From Rhizocola hellebori (GTDB lineage Bacteria > Actinomycetota > Actinomycetes > Mycobacteriales > Micromonosporaceae), in the NCBI RefSeq assembly GCF_016862955.1, contig NZ_BONY01000010.1:62001-126000 (forward strand): a stretch of 64,000 nucleotides of DNA, read 5' to 3'. Numbering within the stretch: position 1 is the first letter of the stretch; each line of letters begins with the position of its first letter. The notes beneath the pieces were generated by a model. The model saw nothing but the letters and a program-made list of their open reading frames with translations, had not been told where the DNA came from and made no database searches. The translations under genes and the position numbers were made by a program. Shown one piece after another: positions 52,749 through 61,495 of this stretch.

Positions 52749-53720
52749 ATGACCCGGCCTACAGCGCGCGTGCTTGCCCTGCTGGAGCTGTTACAGGTGG
52801 GCGGGCAGTCGACCGTGGGGGAGCTTGCCAAGCGGCTCGGAGTCGATGAGCGAACCGTGCGCCGCTACGCCGAACACCTTGCTGACCTCGATATTCCGGT
52901 GCAGGCCCGACGGGGCCGGTATGGCGGATACCAGCTGGCCCGCGGCTACAAGCTCCCACCGCTCATGCTCACCGATGACGAGGCCGTGGCTGTCGTGCTC
53001 GGACTCACCGTCGGCCGCCGCTCCGGACTGCTCGCCAACGAGGTGGCCGCAGCCGACAGCGCGCTGGCCAAGCTGCAACGCGTTTTGCCCAGCGCATTGG
53101 CCAAACGGCTGGCCTCGCTGCTGTCCACGGTCGAGTTCACCACGCCCAGCCGGGCGGGTGTGCCGCCGGGTGTGCCGGTCCTGCTCGAACTGGCTGAAGC
53201 TGCCCAGCACCGCCGCACGGTCACCATCGACTACACCGCGTGGGATGGGCGCGTCAGCCAGCGCGCGCTCGACACCTACGGTCTCGTATTCCACTCCGGA
53301 CGGTGGTACGTCACCGGCCACGACCACAGCCGCGGCGAAGTCCGCACGTTCCGGCTGGACCGCATCGCGCAGACCTGGCCGGCCGACGGCACCTACGAAG
53401 TGCCGCCCGGATTCGACTCGGCCGCGCAGGTTCTGGCCGGGATCGGTTCCGCAGGCTGGAAACACGAGGTCGTTGTCCAACTTCACACGACCCTTGCCGA
53501 GGCGCGGCGGCGACTGCCGCTGACTGTCGGTGCCCTCACCCCGGTATCCGGCGGCGTGCGGCTGACCGCTCGCGCCGACCGGCTCGACGGCATGGCCCAA
53601 CTCCTCGCCGGCCTCGGCTGGGCTTTCACCATCGAAAAGCCTGACGCCCTTCGCATTGAGGTCGCGGCCCTCGCCGATCGGCTCAGAGCGGCCGCATCGC
53701 CCACTGCCCAGATGCTCTAG
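52749..53720 (+). CDS. WYL-domain (YafY-type) transcriptional regulator
   Basis: 323 aa from ATG 52749 with TGGAGAG upstream. DeoR-type helix-turn-helix (LELLQVGGQSTVGELAKRLG, VDERTVRRYAEHLADLDIPV), then WYL domain (RRTVTIDYTAWDGRVSQRAL, YGLVFHSGRWYVTGHDHSRG, FRLDRIAQ) and WCX tail. Ligand- or nucleic-acid-sensing regulator. Ends 4 bases inside the convergent mddA gene. Confidence 0.93.
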   Translation: MTRPTARVLALLELLQVGGQSTVGELAKRLGVDERTVRRYAEHLADLDIPVQARRGRYGGYQLARGYKLPPLMLTDDEAVAVVLGLTVGRRSGLLANEVAAADSALAKLQRVLPSALAKRLASLLSTVEFTTPSRAGVPPGVPVLLELAEAAQHRRTVTIDYTAWDGRVSQRALDTYGLVFHSGRWYVTGHDHSRGEVRTFRLDRIAQTWPADGTYEVPPGFDSAAQVLAGIGSAGWKHEVVVQLHTTLAEARRRLPLTVGALTPVSGGVRLTARADRLDGMAQLLAGLGWAFTIEKPDALRIEVAALADRLRAAASPTAQML

Positions 53721-54448
53721 CTGGACGGCGGGCGGGGCAGGAGGGCGGGGACACGGCCGGCGTACTCCTCGTAGACGGGGCCGAGCTGGGCTCGCAGGGC
53801 CCGTTCCTCGAAGCGGATGCCGACCAGGATGTACGCCGTCGACGAGACCGCGAAGAACAGGTGGCCAACGGTCATGGTCGGGGCGGCCCAGAAGGCGATC
53901 ACCAGGCCGAGCATCATCGGGTGGCGGCACCAGGCGTAGAGCCAGCGCTCGGTGAAGGCCGGCTCGCCGTGGGAGCGCCGGCGCAGATTCAGGTAAGCCT
54001 GTTTCAGGCCAAGGAAATCCGCGTGATCGATCATGAACGTCGACCACACGACGATGGCCCAGCCGATGGCGTACCCGAGCCAGATCACCGCCGACCATGG
54101 CGGGCCAACATGCCAGATCGTCGCCGGCACGGGCTGCCACCAGCCGAACAGGGCGAACAGCAGCAGGCTTGAAACCAGTACGAAGGTGCTGCGCTCTGCG
54201 GCCGGCGGGAGCAGCCGGGCCAGGCGCTGTTTGAAACCGGCCCTGGCCATGATCGTGTGCTGGGCGGCGAAGGCCAGCAACAGCGCGCCGTTGATGGCCA
54301 GCGCCGCCGCGGCCGGGATGGCGGCCGGCCCGTCGACAGAGGTCACGGCGCCGCGACCGGCCAGGAACCCGACCGCCCACACGACGCTGAGCAGGAAGGC
54401 CGCGTAGGCGAGAACGGCATAGGTCGCGATGGCGAGGCGTTTGGTCAT
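53717..54448 (-). CDS. mddA: Methanethiol S-methyltransferase
   Basis: 243 aa with about five membrane helices. ERSTFVLVSSLLLFALFGWW, WSTFMIDHADFLGLKQAYLN, LYAWCRHPMMLGLVIAFWAA, TVGHLFFAVSSTAYILVGIR and FEERALRAQLGPVYEEYAGR match the MddA branch of NnrU/ICMT-type methyltransferases, which converts methanethiol to dimethyl sulfide with S-adenosylmethionine. Membrane enzyme. Downstream (49 bases) of the hydrolase-LuxR fusion gene on the same strand. Confidence 0.85.
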   Translation of the reverse strand: MTKRLAIATYAVLAYAAFLLSVVWAVGFLAGRGAVTSVDGPAAIPAAAALAINGALLLAFAAQHTIMARAGFKQRLARLLPPAAERSTFVLVSSLLLFALFGWWQPVPATIWHVGPPWSAVIWLGYAIGWAIVVWSTFMIDHADFLGLKQAYLNLRRRSHGEPAFTERWLYAWCRHPMMLGLVIAFWAAPTMTVGHLFFAVSSTAYILVGIRFEERALRAQLGPVYEEYAGRVPALLPRPPSS

Positions 54449-54497
54449 ACCCCAAATCGTCGTCGCGCGACGGCCGCGGCACAGGCCGGAAAATACC

Positions 54498-55523
54498 TCA
54501 GTTAGGTCCACCGGTCGCGACGTACCAGGCCGCGATCTGCGCCCGCGACCGGAAGTCCATGCGCAGCCGGATCCGCTCGACGTGAGCTTCCGCTGAACGT
54601 TCGGCGATTCCCAGCCGCTGGCCGATCTCGCGGTTCGTGCAGCCCTGCGCGATGAGCGCGGCCACCTCGCGCTGCCGGGCGGTCAGGGCCGGCAGCACCC
54701 CCCGACGCCGGGCGGGCAGGCCGAGGAACCGGCGGATCGTGCGGGTCAGCGTGGCCGCGTCGCCGATGTAGGGCAGGTGCGATCGGCCACCGATCTCCTC
54801 AAACCGGGCCGGGACTATCGCGTCGGCCAGCCGTCGTCCTTGCGCGAGCGGGGCTGCCCTGTCCCGGGATCGGTGTATCACCAAAGTCGGTGCGTGAATC
54901 TGGCCGAGGATCGGGCGCAGGTCCACGCCGTAGGCCATCTCCAGCATCGCGACGGCGGTTTCGGGAGTGGCCGATTCACGCTGGTAGTGGGTGAACGCGG
55001 CCCGGGTGGCAGCGTCGGCGTCGGGCGCGAAGATGTCGGCCAGCAGGTCGGTGGCCAGGCCCCAATTCTCTTGCACCAGGCCGAGTACGTGCCGCTGGAT
55101 CTGCGGGCTGGCGACCTCCAGGCCGTAGGCCCAGCCGCCGTAGAGCACCAGCTTCGACACGGTCGACGGCTGATCGGCGGCCCACGTGGCCGCGACCGCC
55201 GCCCCGAGCGAAGCACCCATCAGTTCAAAGCGATCCAGCTTGGCCGCGGTGATCACCGTCCGCAACGCCTCGATCTCCAGTGCCATCGAATAAGGCGCCG
55301 AACTGGCTGGCGAGGAGAGCCCACAGCCCGGCTTGTCGTACCGGATCAGCGTGCGTCCATCGGCAAGCGCCTCGTAGTAGGCCCGCTCGGCCGGCAACGC
55401 CCAGCTGAGCTCGAGATGGCTGAGCCAACCTGACACATACACCAGAGGCGGCCCGGATCCGGTCACCGCATACCCGATCCGCGTGCCCGCGGGCGAGGTC
55501 GCCATCGCGATGCGCTGACCCAC
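54498..55523 (-). CDS. Alpha/beta hydrolase fused to LuxR helix-turn-helix
   Basis: 341 aa. Residues 1-270 are an alpha/beta hydrolase: oxyanion region YVSGWLSHLELSW, GYDKPGCGLS-like RYDKPGCGLSSP, nucleophile ELMGASLGAAVA, His in GGRSHLPYIGD. Residues 275-341 are a LuxR domain: LTARQREVAALIAQGCTNRE and QRLGIAERSAEAHVERIRLR. The hydrolase part probably senses, perhaps cleaves, a small ligand and gates DNA binding. Likely regulator of mddA downstream. Confidence 0.9.
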   Translation of the reverse strand: MGQRIAMATSPAGTRIGYAVTGSGPPLVYVSGWLSHLELSWALPAERAYYEALADGRTLIRYDKPGCGLSSPASSAPYSMALEIEALRTVITAAKLDRFELMGASLGAAVAATWAADQPSTVSKLVLYGGWAYGLEVASPQIQRHVLGLVQENWGLATDLLADIFAPDADAATRAAFTHYQRESATPETAVAMLEMAYGVDLRPILGQIHAPTLVIHRSRDRAAPLAQGRRLADAIVPARFEEIGGRSHLPYIGDAATLTRTIRRFLGLPARRRGVLPALTARQREVAALIAQGCTNREIGQRLGIAERSAEAHVERIRLRMDFRSRAQIAAWYVATGGPN

Positions 55524-55571
55524 GCCGCCATTCTAAGCGCGGCCACCCACGGCGCGGTTAGGCTGGCGGGC

Positions 55572-56720
55572 ATGCGTAATCGGAGGTCGCTCGCGTTCGA
55601 CGCGCTCGTCGCGGCGGGCGTCGCCGGCCTGGCCACCCTGGAGATTCTCCTTCGGCAGACGCCTCGCTCGCTGGCGTGGCTCGGCATGATCATGGCGGCC
55701 GCCCTGCTGGTGCGGCGCAGCCGCCCGCTGTGGAGCATGGGTGTCATCTCGGTGCTGGCCCTGATGCAGGTTCTGTTCTGGCCGTTGAGCTATGAGCCGC
55801 TCCCGTTCGACGTTGCCGTGCTCATCGGCATGTACAGCGCCGTCAAGTACTCCCGGACCTTGCGCGGCGGCCTGATCGCCGGTGGCGTCGTGGCCATCGG
55901 GATCGCCATCGAGATCATGCGGCATGCCAGCGGCGCCTGGTGGCAGCTCGCGCTCTTCTACGTCTGCGTCTGCGGCGGCATCTGGCTCATGGCCTACACG
56001 GTGCGACAGCGCGCCATCTATGTCGCGGGCTTGGAGGAACGTGCGGCGAGCCTGGAGCGCGAGCGCGAGCACCTGGCCCGGATCGTGGTGGCCGACGAGC
56101 GGGCGGCGATCGCCCGTGAGCTGCATGACGTTGTCGCCCATAGCCTCGCGGTGATGGTCGTGCAGGCCGACGGCGGCCGGTATGCCCTGGACGCCGATCT
56201 GGAGAAGTCACGGCAGGCCTTGGCGACCGTGGCCGAGACCGGGCGCGCCGCGCTGGAAGACATGCGCAGGCTGGTGGGTGTGCTGCGGGGTAGCGCCGAC
56301 GGGTCGCCCAGCCGCCGCCCAATCACGTTGGCAGAGTTGGATCCGCTGGTCGAGGGAGCCCGCTCGGCGGGACTGAAGGTCACGGTGGCCAACGGGCTCG
56401 GGGCGGTGGACGCTCCCGCGGTCGAGCTTGCGGTCTACCGGATCGTTCAGGAAGGGCTGACGAATGTGCTGCGGCACGCCGGACCGGACGCTGCCGTGAA
56501 CCTGGATCTGCGCCGCGACGGCGACGAGGTCGTGATCATCCTCACCGACACCGGCCGGGGCGGCTTGCTCGACAACGAAGGGCACGGCCTGACCGGGATG
56601 CGCGAACGCGTCGGCGTGCACGGCGGCACGCTGCTGGCCGGTCCGGCGCCGGCCGGTGGCTGGCAGATACGCGCATCGCTGCCGTTGCCCGTCATGCTGC
56701 CGGCGGCGGTGGCCGCATGA
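55572..56720 (+). CDS. Sensor histidine kinase (NarL-type partner)
   Basis: 382 aa. About four to five N-terminal membrane helices, then a coiled stretch and HisKA_3: ERAAIARELHDVVAHSLAVM with the phospho-acceptor His, then an ATPase domain (VELAVYRIVQEGLTNVLRHA; GHGLTGMRERVGVHGG). Autophosphorylates and transfers to the regulator encoded next, whose gene overlaps by 4 bases. Signal unknown. Confidence 0.94.
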   Translation: MRNRRSLAFDALVAAGVAGLATLEILLRQTPRSLAWLGMIMAAALLVRRSRPLWSMGVISVLALMQVLFWPLSYEPLPFDVAVLIGMYSAVKYSRTLRGGLIAGGVVAIGIAIEIMRHASGAWWQLALFYVCVCGGIWLMAYTVRQRAIYVAGLEERAASLEREREHLARIVVADERAAIARELHDVVAHSLAVMVVQADGGRYALDADLEKSRQALATVAETGRAALEDMRRLVGVLRGSADGSPSRRPITLAELDPLVEGARSAGLKVTVANGLGAVDAPAVELAVYRIVQEGLTNVLRHAGPDAAVNLDLRRDGDEVVIILTDTGRGGLLDNEGHGLTGMRERVGVHGGTLLAGPAPAGGWQIRASLPLPVMLPAAVAA

Positions 56721-57382
56721 GGGTGCTCATTGTCGACGACCAGCCGTTGGTACGGACCGGGCTGGAGATGATCCTGTCCTCGCAGCCCGACATCGAGGTG
56801 GCCGGATCGGCCGGAGACGGTGCGGCCGCCATTTCTCAGGTAAGCGAGTTTGCCCGCCGCGGCGAGCCGATCGATGTCGTGGTGATGGACATCCGCATGC
56901 CCATCCTCGATGGCGTGAGCGCCACACGTCAGCTCGCCGAGCTGCCGGACGGGCCGAAAGTGCTTGTCCTGACAACGTTCGACACCGACGAGGATGCGTT
57001 CGCCGCGCTGCAGGCGGGCGCGAGCGGCTTCCTGCTCAAGAACGCCCCGCCGGAGGAGCTGCTGGGCGCGATCCGCGCCGTCGCGGCCGGCGACGCCGTG
57101 GTCGCCCCTCGGGTCACGCGCAAGCTGCTCGACCACTTCGCCGGACGGTTCGTCGTCGCGACCGCCGACCCGCGGCTGGCCACGTTGACCGAACGCGAAC
57201 GCGAGGTCGTGCTGCTGGTCGCGCAGGGCCTGTCGAACGCGGAGATCGCGGCGAAGCTCGTCGTCGCCGAGGCGACCGTGAAGACCCACATCGGGCGGGT
57301 GCTGACCAAGCTGGGTTTGCGCGACCGCACCCAGATCGTTGTCCTGGCCTACGAATCCGGCCTCGTCCGCCCGCCCGCTTAG
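56717..57382 (+). CDS. NarL/LuxR-family response regulator
   Basis: 221 aa. Receiver: VLIVDDQPLVRTGLEMIL, phospho-acceptor Asp in VVVMDIRMPILDG, LVLTTFDTDEDAF, KNAPPEELL; DNA-binding: LTEREREVVLLVAQGLSNAE and AKLVVAEATVKTHIGRVLTK. Pairs with the kinase. The ABC transporter genes convergent downstream are typical targets but that link is inference. Confidence 0.95.
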   Translation: MRVLIVDDQPLVRTGLEMILSSQPDIEVAGSAGDGAAAISQVSEFARRGEPIDVVVMDIRMPILDGVSATRQLAELPDGPKVLVLTTFDTDEDAFAALQAGASGFLLKNAPPEELLGAIRAVAAGDAVVAPRVTRKLLDHFAGRFVVATADPRLATLTEREREVVLLVAQGLSNAEIAAKLVVAEATVKTHIGRVLTKLGLRDRTQIVVLAYESGLVRPPA

Positions 57383-57390
57383 GCCTCGCC

Positions 57391-57550
57391 GCGCGGCCAC
57401 CCGCGTCGGCCGAGGCCGCGACGTTGGCCCGCGCGGCCACCCGCGTCGGCCGAGGCCGTGACGGTGGCCCGCGCGGCCACCCGCGTCGGCCGAGGCCGTG
57501 ACGGTGGCCCGCGCGGCCACCCGCGTCGGTCATGGCCGCGACGATGGCCC
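57391..57550. repeat. Four 40-bp tandem repeats
   Basis: Units start at 57391, 57431, 57471 and 57511, each GCGCGGCCACCCGCGTCGGC followed by about CGAGGCCGTGACGGTGGCCC. Unit 4 diverges (GGTCATGGCCGCGACGATGG) towards the sequence at 57551-57590, the 3' end of the permease gene. No spacers, so not a CRISPR. Fills the space between the response-regulator and permease stops. Confidence 0.9.
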
Positions 57551-57556
57551 GCGCGG

Positions 57557-60022
57557 TTATCGGTCGGCCATGGCGGCGACGATGGCGCCGCGGGCGGCCC
57601 GGCGGGCGGGCAGCACTGCGGCCAGGCAGCTCGCCGCGGCGGCCAGCAGGACGAGCCCGGCCAGCCAGTCCCATGGCGTCACGATGACGGGCACCACGTC
57701 ACGCAATGCGGCTTGGAGCACCAGTGGCGCGTACACCAGGCCGAAAACGATCCCGACCAGGGCGCCGACCAAGCCCATCAGCAGCGCCTCGGCCAGCAGC
57801 ATCCCGCGCAGCTGGCCTCGGGTCAGCCCCAGCGCACGCAATGTGGCCGACTCGCGGGTCCGCTCGATGACCGACAGCGACAGCGTGTTCGCGATGCCGA
57901 ACAAGGAGATCAGAACCGTGGTGCCCAGCAGGCCGGCAAACAGCCCGAGCAAGCCGTTCACCGCAGTTTCCAGGCCGCTGGACAGATCCGCGACACTATT
58001 CACTACGGTCAATGGATACGCCAAGCCGACACGATCCAGGATTTCTCTGGACTCGACCGGGCTGACTCCGCTGGCCGCCTTCACCAGAACAAGGCTGCCG
58101 TCGCCGGGGCCGGCCAGTTTCTCCAACTGGCTCCAGGTCACGATGCCGTCGAAGCGGCCCGCGCCGGGAATCGTGGTGTCCGCGGCGGCCAGTGTCCTCA
58201 GCGACGGCAGGTTCGGGTCGGGCTGCTTGTCGTCCACCACGATCGCGCCGTCGGTGAGCCCTCCCGGCAGCTGTGGCAACAGTTCCGGATGGTCGATGGC
58301 GCCCAGGTGCAGCACCTTGCCGTCGACGTTCGCCTTCGCGCTCCGGATGGTCGCCACGGTGGCGAGTTCCTTGTGCCCCTTGAGCTGGTCGGCGTAGGCC
58401 ATCGGAATCCGGCCCGGCTCCCCGGTCTTGCCGTCGCGCACCGCGGCGACCATGTAGTCGGCCGGATAGTGGCTTGAGAGCTGGTCTTTGGCGGTTTCCT
58501 TGATGCTGCCCAGCAGCATGCTGAACATGGCCATCAGCCCCACACCGATCATGAGGGAAGCGGTGGTGACCGCGGTCCGCCCCGGATTGCGGCGGGCGTT
58601 GGCGACGGCCACCCGCCCGGGCGGCCCGGCGAGCCGACCGGCGGGCAGCCCGACCAGAGCCGTGAGCCGCCCGATGAAAAGCGGCGACGCGGCAAGCACG
58701 CCAAGGAACACCACGACACCGCCACCCACCACGATGAACGTGGCCGTCTCGGAGTCGTCGGTCTGTCCACCCCGGACGGTGATGAACACCCCGACCGCCC
58801 CGGCGGCCAGCGCGACGATGGCCCGCACCACTTTGGAACGGCGGCTGGTGGTGGCCGCGCTCGGCACGTCCCGCAGGGCGGCCAGCGGCCTGGTCCGGGT
58901 GGCCCGCAGCGCCGGAATCGCCGCGGCAGCCATCGTCGCCACCACGCCGAGCGTCAGTCCAATCAGGACGGGCGCCGCACGCACCACCACCGGATGATCT
59001 GGCACCCCGGAGTGCAGCGCGTTGTTGAGCAGAAGCGGCAGCCCATAGCTGATCCCGATCCCGGCCAGAACGCCGAAAGCCCCGCCGATGAGCCCGATCG
59101 CGGCCGACTCGAGCAGGGTGGCACCGAAGATCTGCCGCCGCGTCGCGCCGATGCACCGCAGCAGAGCCGTCTCGCGCACACGTTGGGCGAGCAGGATCGC
59201 GAAGGTGTTGTAGATGACGAAGATGGCGACGACCAGGGAGATCACGCCGAAAATGAGCAGGATGAAGGTGAACTGGGTGGCCACCGAGGTCGCCTCGTTC
59301 GCCAGGTCAGTGCGGCGCTGGGCACCGGTCTTGACCGTCACGCCGTCGGCCAGCGCCGACCGCACCCGTTGGGCCAGCTCATTTTGATCGGTGCCGGGCC
59401 GGGCCCGGACCACGATCTCCTCCAGCCCGCTTTCCCCGGTGAGCCGCGTGATCTCCGCCTGCGGGAGCCCGACGACGCTGAGCCCGGAGTACTTCTTCGA
59501 CACACCGAAATCCACCAGGCCTGAGATGGTGTACGACTGTATGGCGCCCGACTTGTCGAGCACCTGAATCCTCTGGCCGATCGACAGATGTTCGTGGGCG
59601 GCTGTTTCCAAGTCCAGCAAGGCTTCCCCGGCGGCGGGCGCGTGTCCGTCGAGGTCGAAACCGCGCAGGCTCTCGTCTTCGGCGACGGAGACCGCGTACC
59701 CAGAACGGCCGTTGTTGAGCAAAGGCCTGCCGCTCGAGCCGAGCATCGGCAGCGAGGCCGCCATCCGGCCTTCGGCGTGGTCGACGTCGCCGACACCGGA
59801 CACCGCCCGCAGCTGCTCGGCGGTGAGCGGATGGTCGCCGGCCAGCACCACCACGTCCACGTTCTTCGCTGTCCGCGCGAACGTCTCGTCGAAACCCGCC
59901 TGGGCGGTGTCGCCGAAAATCAGCGTCCCGGCGGTGAAGCCGACGCCGAGGACCACGGCCATCGTCGTGGCCACCAGCCGCCTTGCGTGCTTGGTGAGGG
60001 ACGCGAAGGTGAACCGCCACAT
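57557..60022 (-). CDS. FtsX-type ABC transporter permease (MacB/LolE-like)
   Basis: 821 aa from ATG 60022 (MWRFTFASLTKHARRLVATT). Two FtsX halves: first outer domain with DVVVLAGDHPLTAEQLRAVS, helices around FTFILLIFGVISLVVAIFVI and ETALLRCIGATRRQIFGATL; second half repeating with ESATLRALGLTRGQLRGMLL. Ten membrane helices expected. Works with the ATPase just upstream (2-base gap); probably lipoprotein/lipid extrusion or peptide antibiotic export. Its last ~10 codons (RGAIVAAMADR) resemble the tandem repeats beyond the stop. Confidence 0.93.
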   Translation of the reverse strand: MWRFTFASLTKHARRLVATTMAVVLGVGFTAGTLIFGDTAQAGFDETFARTAKNVDVVVLAGDHPLTAEQLRAVSGVGDVDHAEGRMAASLPMLGSSGRPLLNNGRSGYAVSVAEDESLRGFDLDGHAPAAGEALLDLETAAHEHLSIGQRIQVLDKSGAIQSYTISGLVDFGVSKKYSGLSVVGLPQAEITRLTGESGLEEIVVRARPGTDQNELAQRVRSALADGVTVKTGAQRRTDLANEATSVATQFTFILLIFGVISLVVAIFVIYNTFAILLAQRVRETALLRCIGATRRQIFGATLLESAAIGLIGGAFGVLAGIGISYGLPLLLNNALHSGVPDHPVVVRAAPVLIGLTLGVVATMAAAAIPALRATRTRPLAALRDVPSAATTSRRSKVVRAIVALAAGAVGVFITVRGGQTDDSETATFIVVGGGVVVFLGVLAASPLFIGRLTALVGLPAGRLAGPPGRVAVANARRNPGRTAVTTASLMIGVGLMAMFSMLLGSIKETAKDQLSSHYPADYMVAAVRDGKTGEPGRIPMAYADQLKGHKELATVATIRSAKANVDGKVLHLGAIDHPELLPQLPGGLTDGAIVVDDKQPDPNLPSLRTLAAADTTIPGAGRFDGIVTWSQLEKLAGPGDGSLVLVKAASGVSPVESREILDRVGLAYPLTVVNSVADLSSGLETAVNGLLGLFAGLLGTTVLISLFGIANTLSLSVIERTRESATLRALGLTRGQLRGMLLAEALLMGLVGALVGIVFGLVYAPLVLQAALRDVVPVIVTPWDWLAGLVLLAAAASCLAAVLPARRAARGAIVAAMADR

Positions 60023-60024
60023 CG

Positions 60025-60744
60025 TCAGACTCCCAGCGTCCGCAGCCGGCCCAGCACCGCGTCGGCGGTCGGGTTCTCGATGTCGTCGACAATCCGCCCG
60101 TCGGCCAGCAGCACGACGCGGTCGGCGTAGGCGGCCGCGTGGGGGTCGTGCGTCACCATCACGATGGTCTGGCCGAGCTCGCGAACACTGCGCCGCAAGA
60201 ACTCCAGCAACTCGTGCCCGGTCCGGGAGTCGAGGTTGCCGGTGGGCTCGTCGGCGAAGATGACATCCGGACGCGGCAGCATCGCCCGCGCGCACGCCAC
60301 CCGCTGCTGCTGCCCACCTGAAAGCTGACTCGGCACATGCCCGAGCCGGTCGGCCAGACCGAGGGTGTCGATCACCGTTGTCATCCACCGCGGATCCGGC
60401 TTGGCCCCGGCCAATTCCAGCGGCAGCAGGATGTTTTGCTTCGCCGTCAACGTGGGCAGCAGGTTGAACGACTGGAAGACGAACCCGATCCGGGTGCGCC
60501 GCAACCGGGTCAGGGCGGTGTCGCTGAGTTTGGTGAGGTCCTGATCGTTGAGGAGCACGGAACCGCCGGTGACCGTGTCGAGCCCGGCGGCGCAGTGCAT
60601 CAGCGTCGACTTGCCCGACCCGGAGGGGCCCATGATGGCGGTGAACCGCCCCTGCCCGAAGGTGACACTGACGCCGTCCAGCGCGCGAACGGCGGTGTCA
60701 CCCGCTCCGTACACCTTCGTCAAGCCGGTCACAGACAACGTCAT
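60025..60744 (-). CDS. ABC transporter ATP-binding protein (MacB type)
   Basis: 239 aa from ATG 60744. Walker [21 protein letters not shown]-loop [13 protein letters not shown], signature [15 protein letters not shown], Walker [17 protein letters not shown], His switch [12 protein letters not shown]. Energises the FtsX-type permease. Divergent from the ArsR-like regulator across a 121-base region with a strong palindrome. Confidence 0.95.
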   Translation of the reverse strand: MTLSVTGLTKVYGAGDTAVRALDGVSVTFGQGRFTAIMGPSGSGKSTLMHCAAGLDTVTGGSVLLNDQDLTKLSDTALTRLRRTRIGFVFQSFNLLPTLTAKQNILLPLELAGAKPDPRWMTTVIDTLGLADRLGHVPSQLSGGQQQRVACARAMLPRPDVIFADEPTGNLDSRTGHELLEFLRRSVRELGQTIVMVTHDPHAAAYADRVVLLADGRIVDDIENPTADAVLGRLRTLGV

Positions 60745-60802
60745 GTTCGCCGACGGTAGTGAGGGCGGGGGACAGGCCGCGTCCACTTCAAGGCTGCATC
60801 TC

Positions 60803-60832
60803 GCGTACGACTCAAGTCGTACGCGATTGACA
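60803..60832. promoter_or_regulatory. 22-bp palindrome and -35 element
   Basis: GCGTACGACT-CA-AGTCGTACGC (60803-60824) is a perfect 10-2-10 inverted repeat; TTGACA (60827-60832) follows on the plus strand, and a further partial site TTGCGTAC lies at 60843-60850. Between the divergent ABC and ArsR-like genes; the -10 is not clear. Confidence 0.7.
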
Positions 60833-60865
60833 AAAACATTTTTTGCGTACAGGATTATTTTTGTG

Positions 60866-61495
60866 ATGAGCGATCTGATGTACCTGGAGCGCGTCGAGCA
60901 GGCTGAGGCGCTGCTCAAACCACAACGCATCGAAGTGCTGCGGCAGCTGGCCGAGCCTGCCTCCTGCACCGAGCTCGCCACTCGCCTGGACCAGACCCAG
61001 CAGCGCGTCTACTACCACGTCAAGCGGCTTGTCGAGCACGGCCTCGCCACGCAGGTCGCCGAGCGCCGGGTGCGCGGCATCAACGAGGGCGTCTACCAGG
61101 CCAGCGCGCGCGCCTACTGGCTCTCGCCGCGCCTGGTCGGCCGGATCGGCCAGCGCCAGCAACGCGATGAGGCCAGCCTCGGCTACCTCCTCGACCTCAT
61201 GGAGGAGGTCCAATCCGACGTCGCCGTCCTGCACCGCCAAGCGGCCCAAAAAGCGTCTCGCCGAGCCACCCGGCGCCACGCCGACGAGCCGGACCTGCCC
61301 TCGCTGGGCGTCTCCGGCGAGATCCGGGTGCGACCTGAGCGTCGCGCCGAATTCATGGCCGATCTGAAGGCTGCCCTGCAAGACCTGTTCACCCGATACG
61401 GCGGCGCTGAAGGCGACGCGTTCAAACTCGCCGTCGCCTGTTATCCCGACCGGCCCCACGACGTACAAGACAAAAGTCTGCAAGGAGAAAACTGA
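60866..61495 (+). CDS. ArsR-like winged-helix regulator with extended C-terminus
   Basis: 209 aa from ATG 60866 (GTG 60863 possible). LLKPQRIEVLRQLAEPASCT, ELATRLDQTQQRVYYHVKRL, EHGLATQVAERRVRGINEGV is a helix-turn-helix of the HTH_20 type; the C-terminal ~120 residues are helical and may bind a ligand or SRPBCC partner. Its stop overlaps the next ATG (TGATG). Likely binds the palindrome upstream and controls itself and the divergent ABC genes. Confidence 0.9.
   Translation: MSDLMYLERVEQAEALLKPQRIEVLRQLAEPASCTELATRLDQTQQRVYYHVKRLVEHGLATQVAERRVRGINEGVYQASARAYWLSPRLVGRIGQRQQRDEASLGYLLDLMEEVQSDVAVLHRQAAQKASRRATRRHADEPDLPSLGVSGEIRVRPERRAEFMADLKAALQDLFTRYGGAEGDAFKLAVACYPDRPHDVQDKSLQGEN

Noticed and set aside
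57391-57550. CRISPR array
   Set aside because: Units are directly abutting 40-bp repeats without spacers and no cas genes are present.
60023-60388. N-terminal extension of the FtsX-type permease
   Set aside because: This stretch is the ATPase gene read in another frame; the natural start MWRFTFASL is at 60022.
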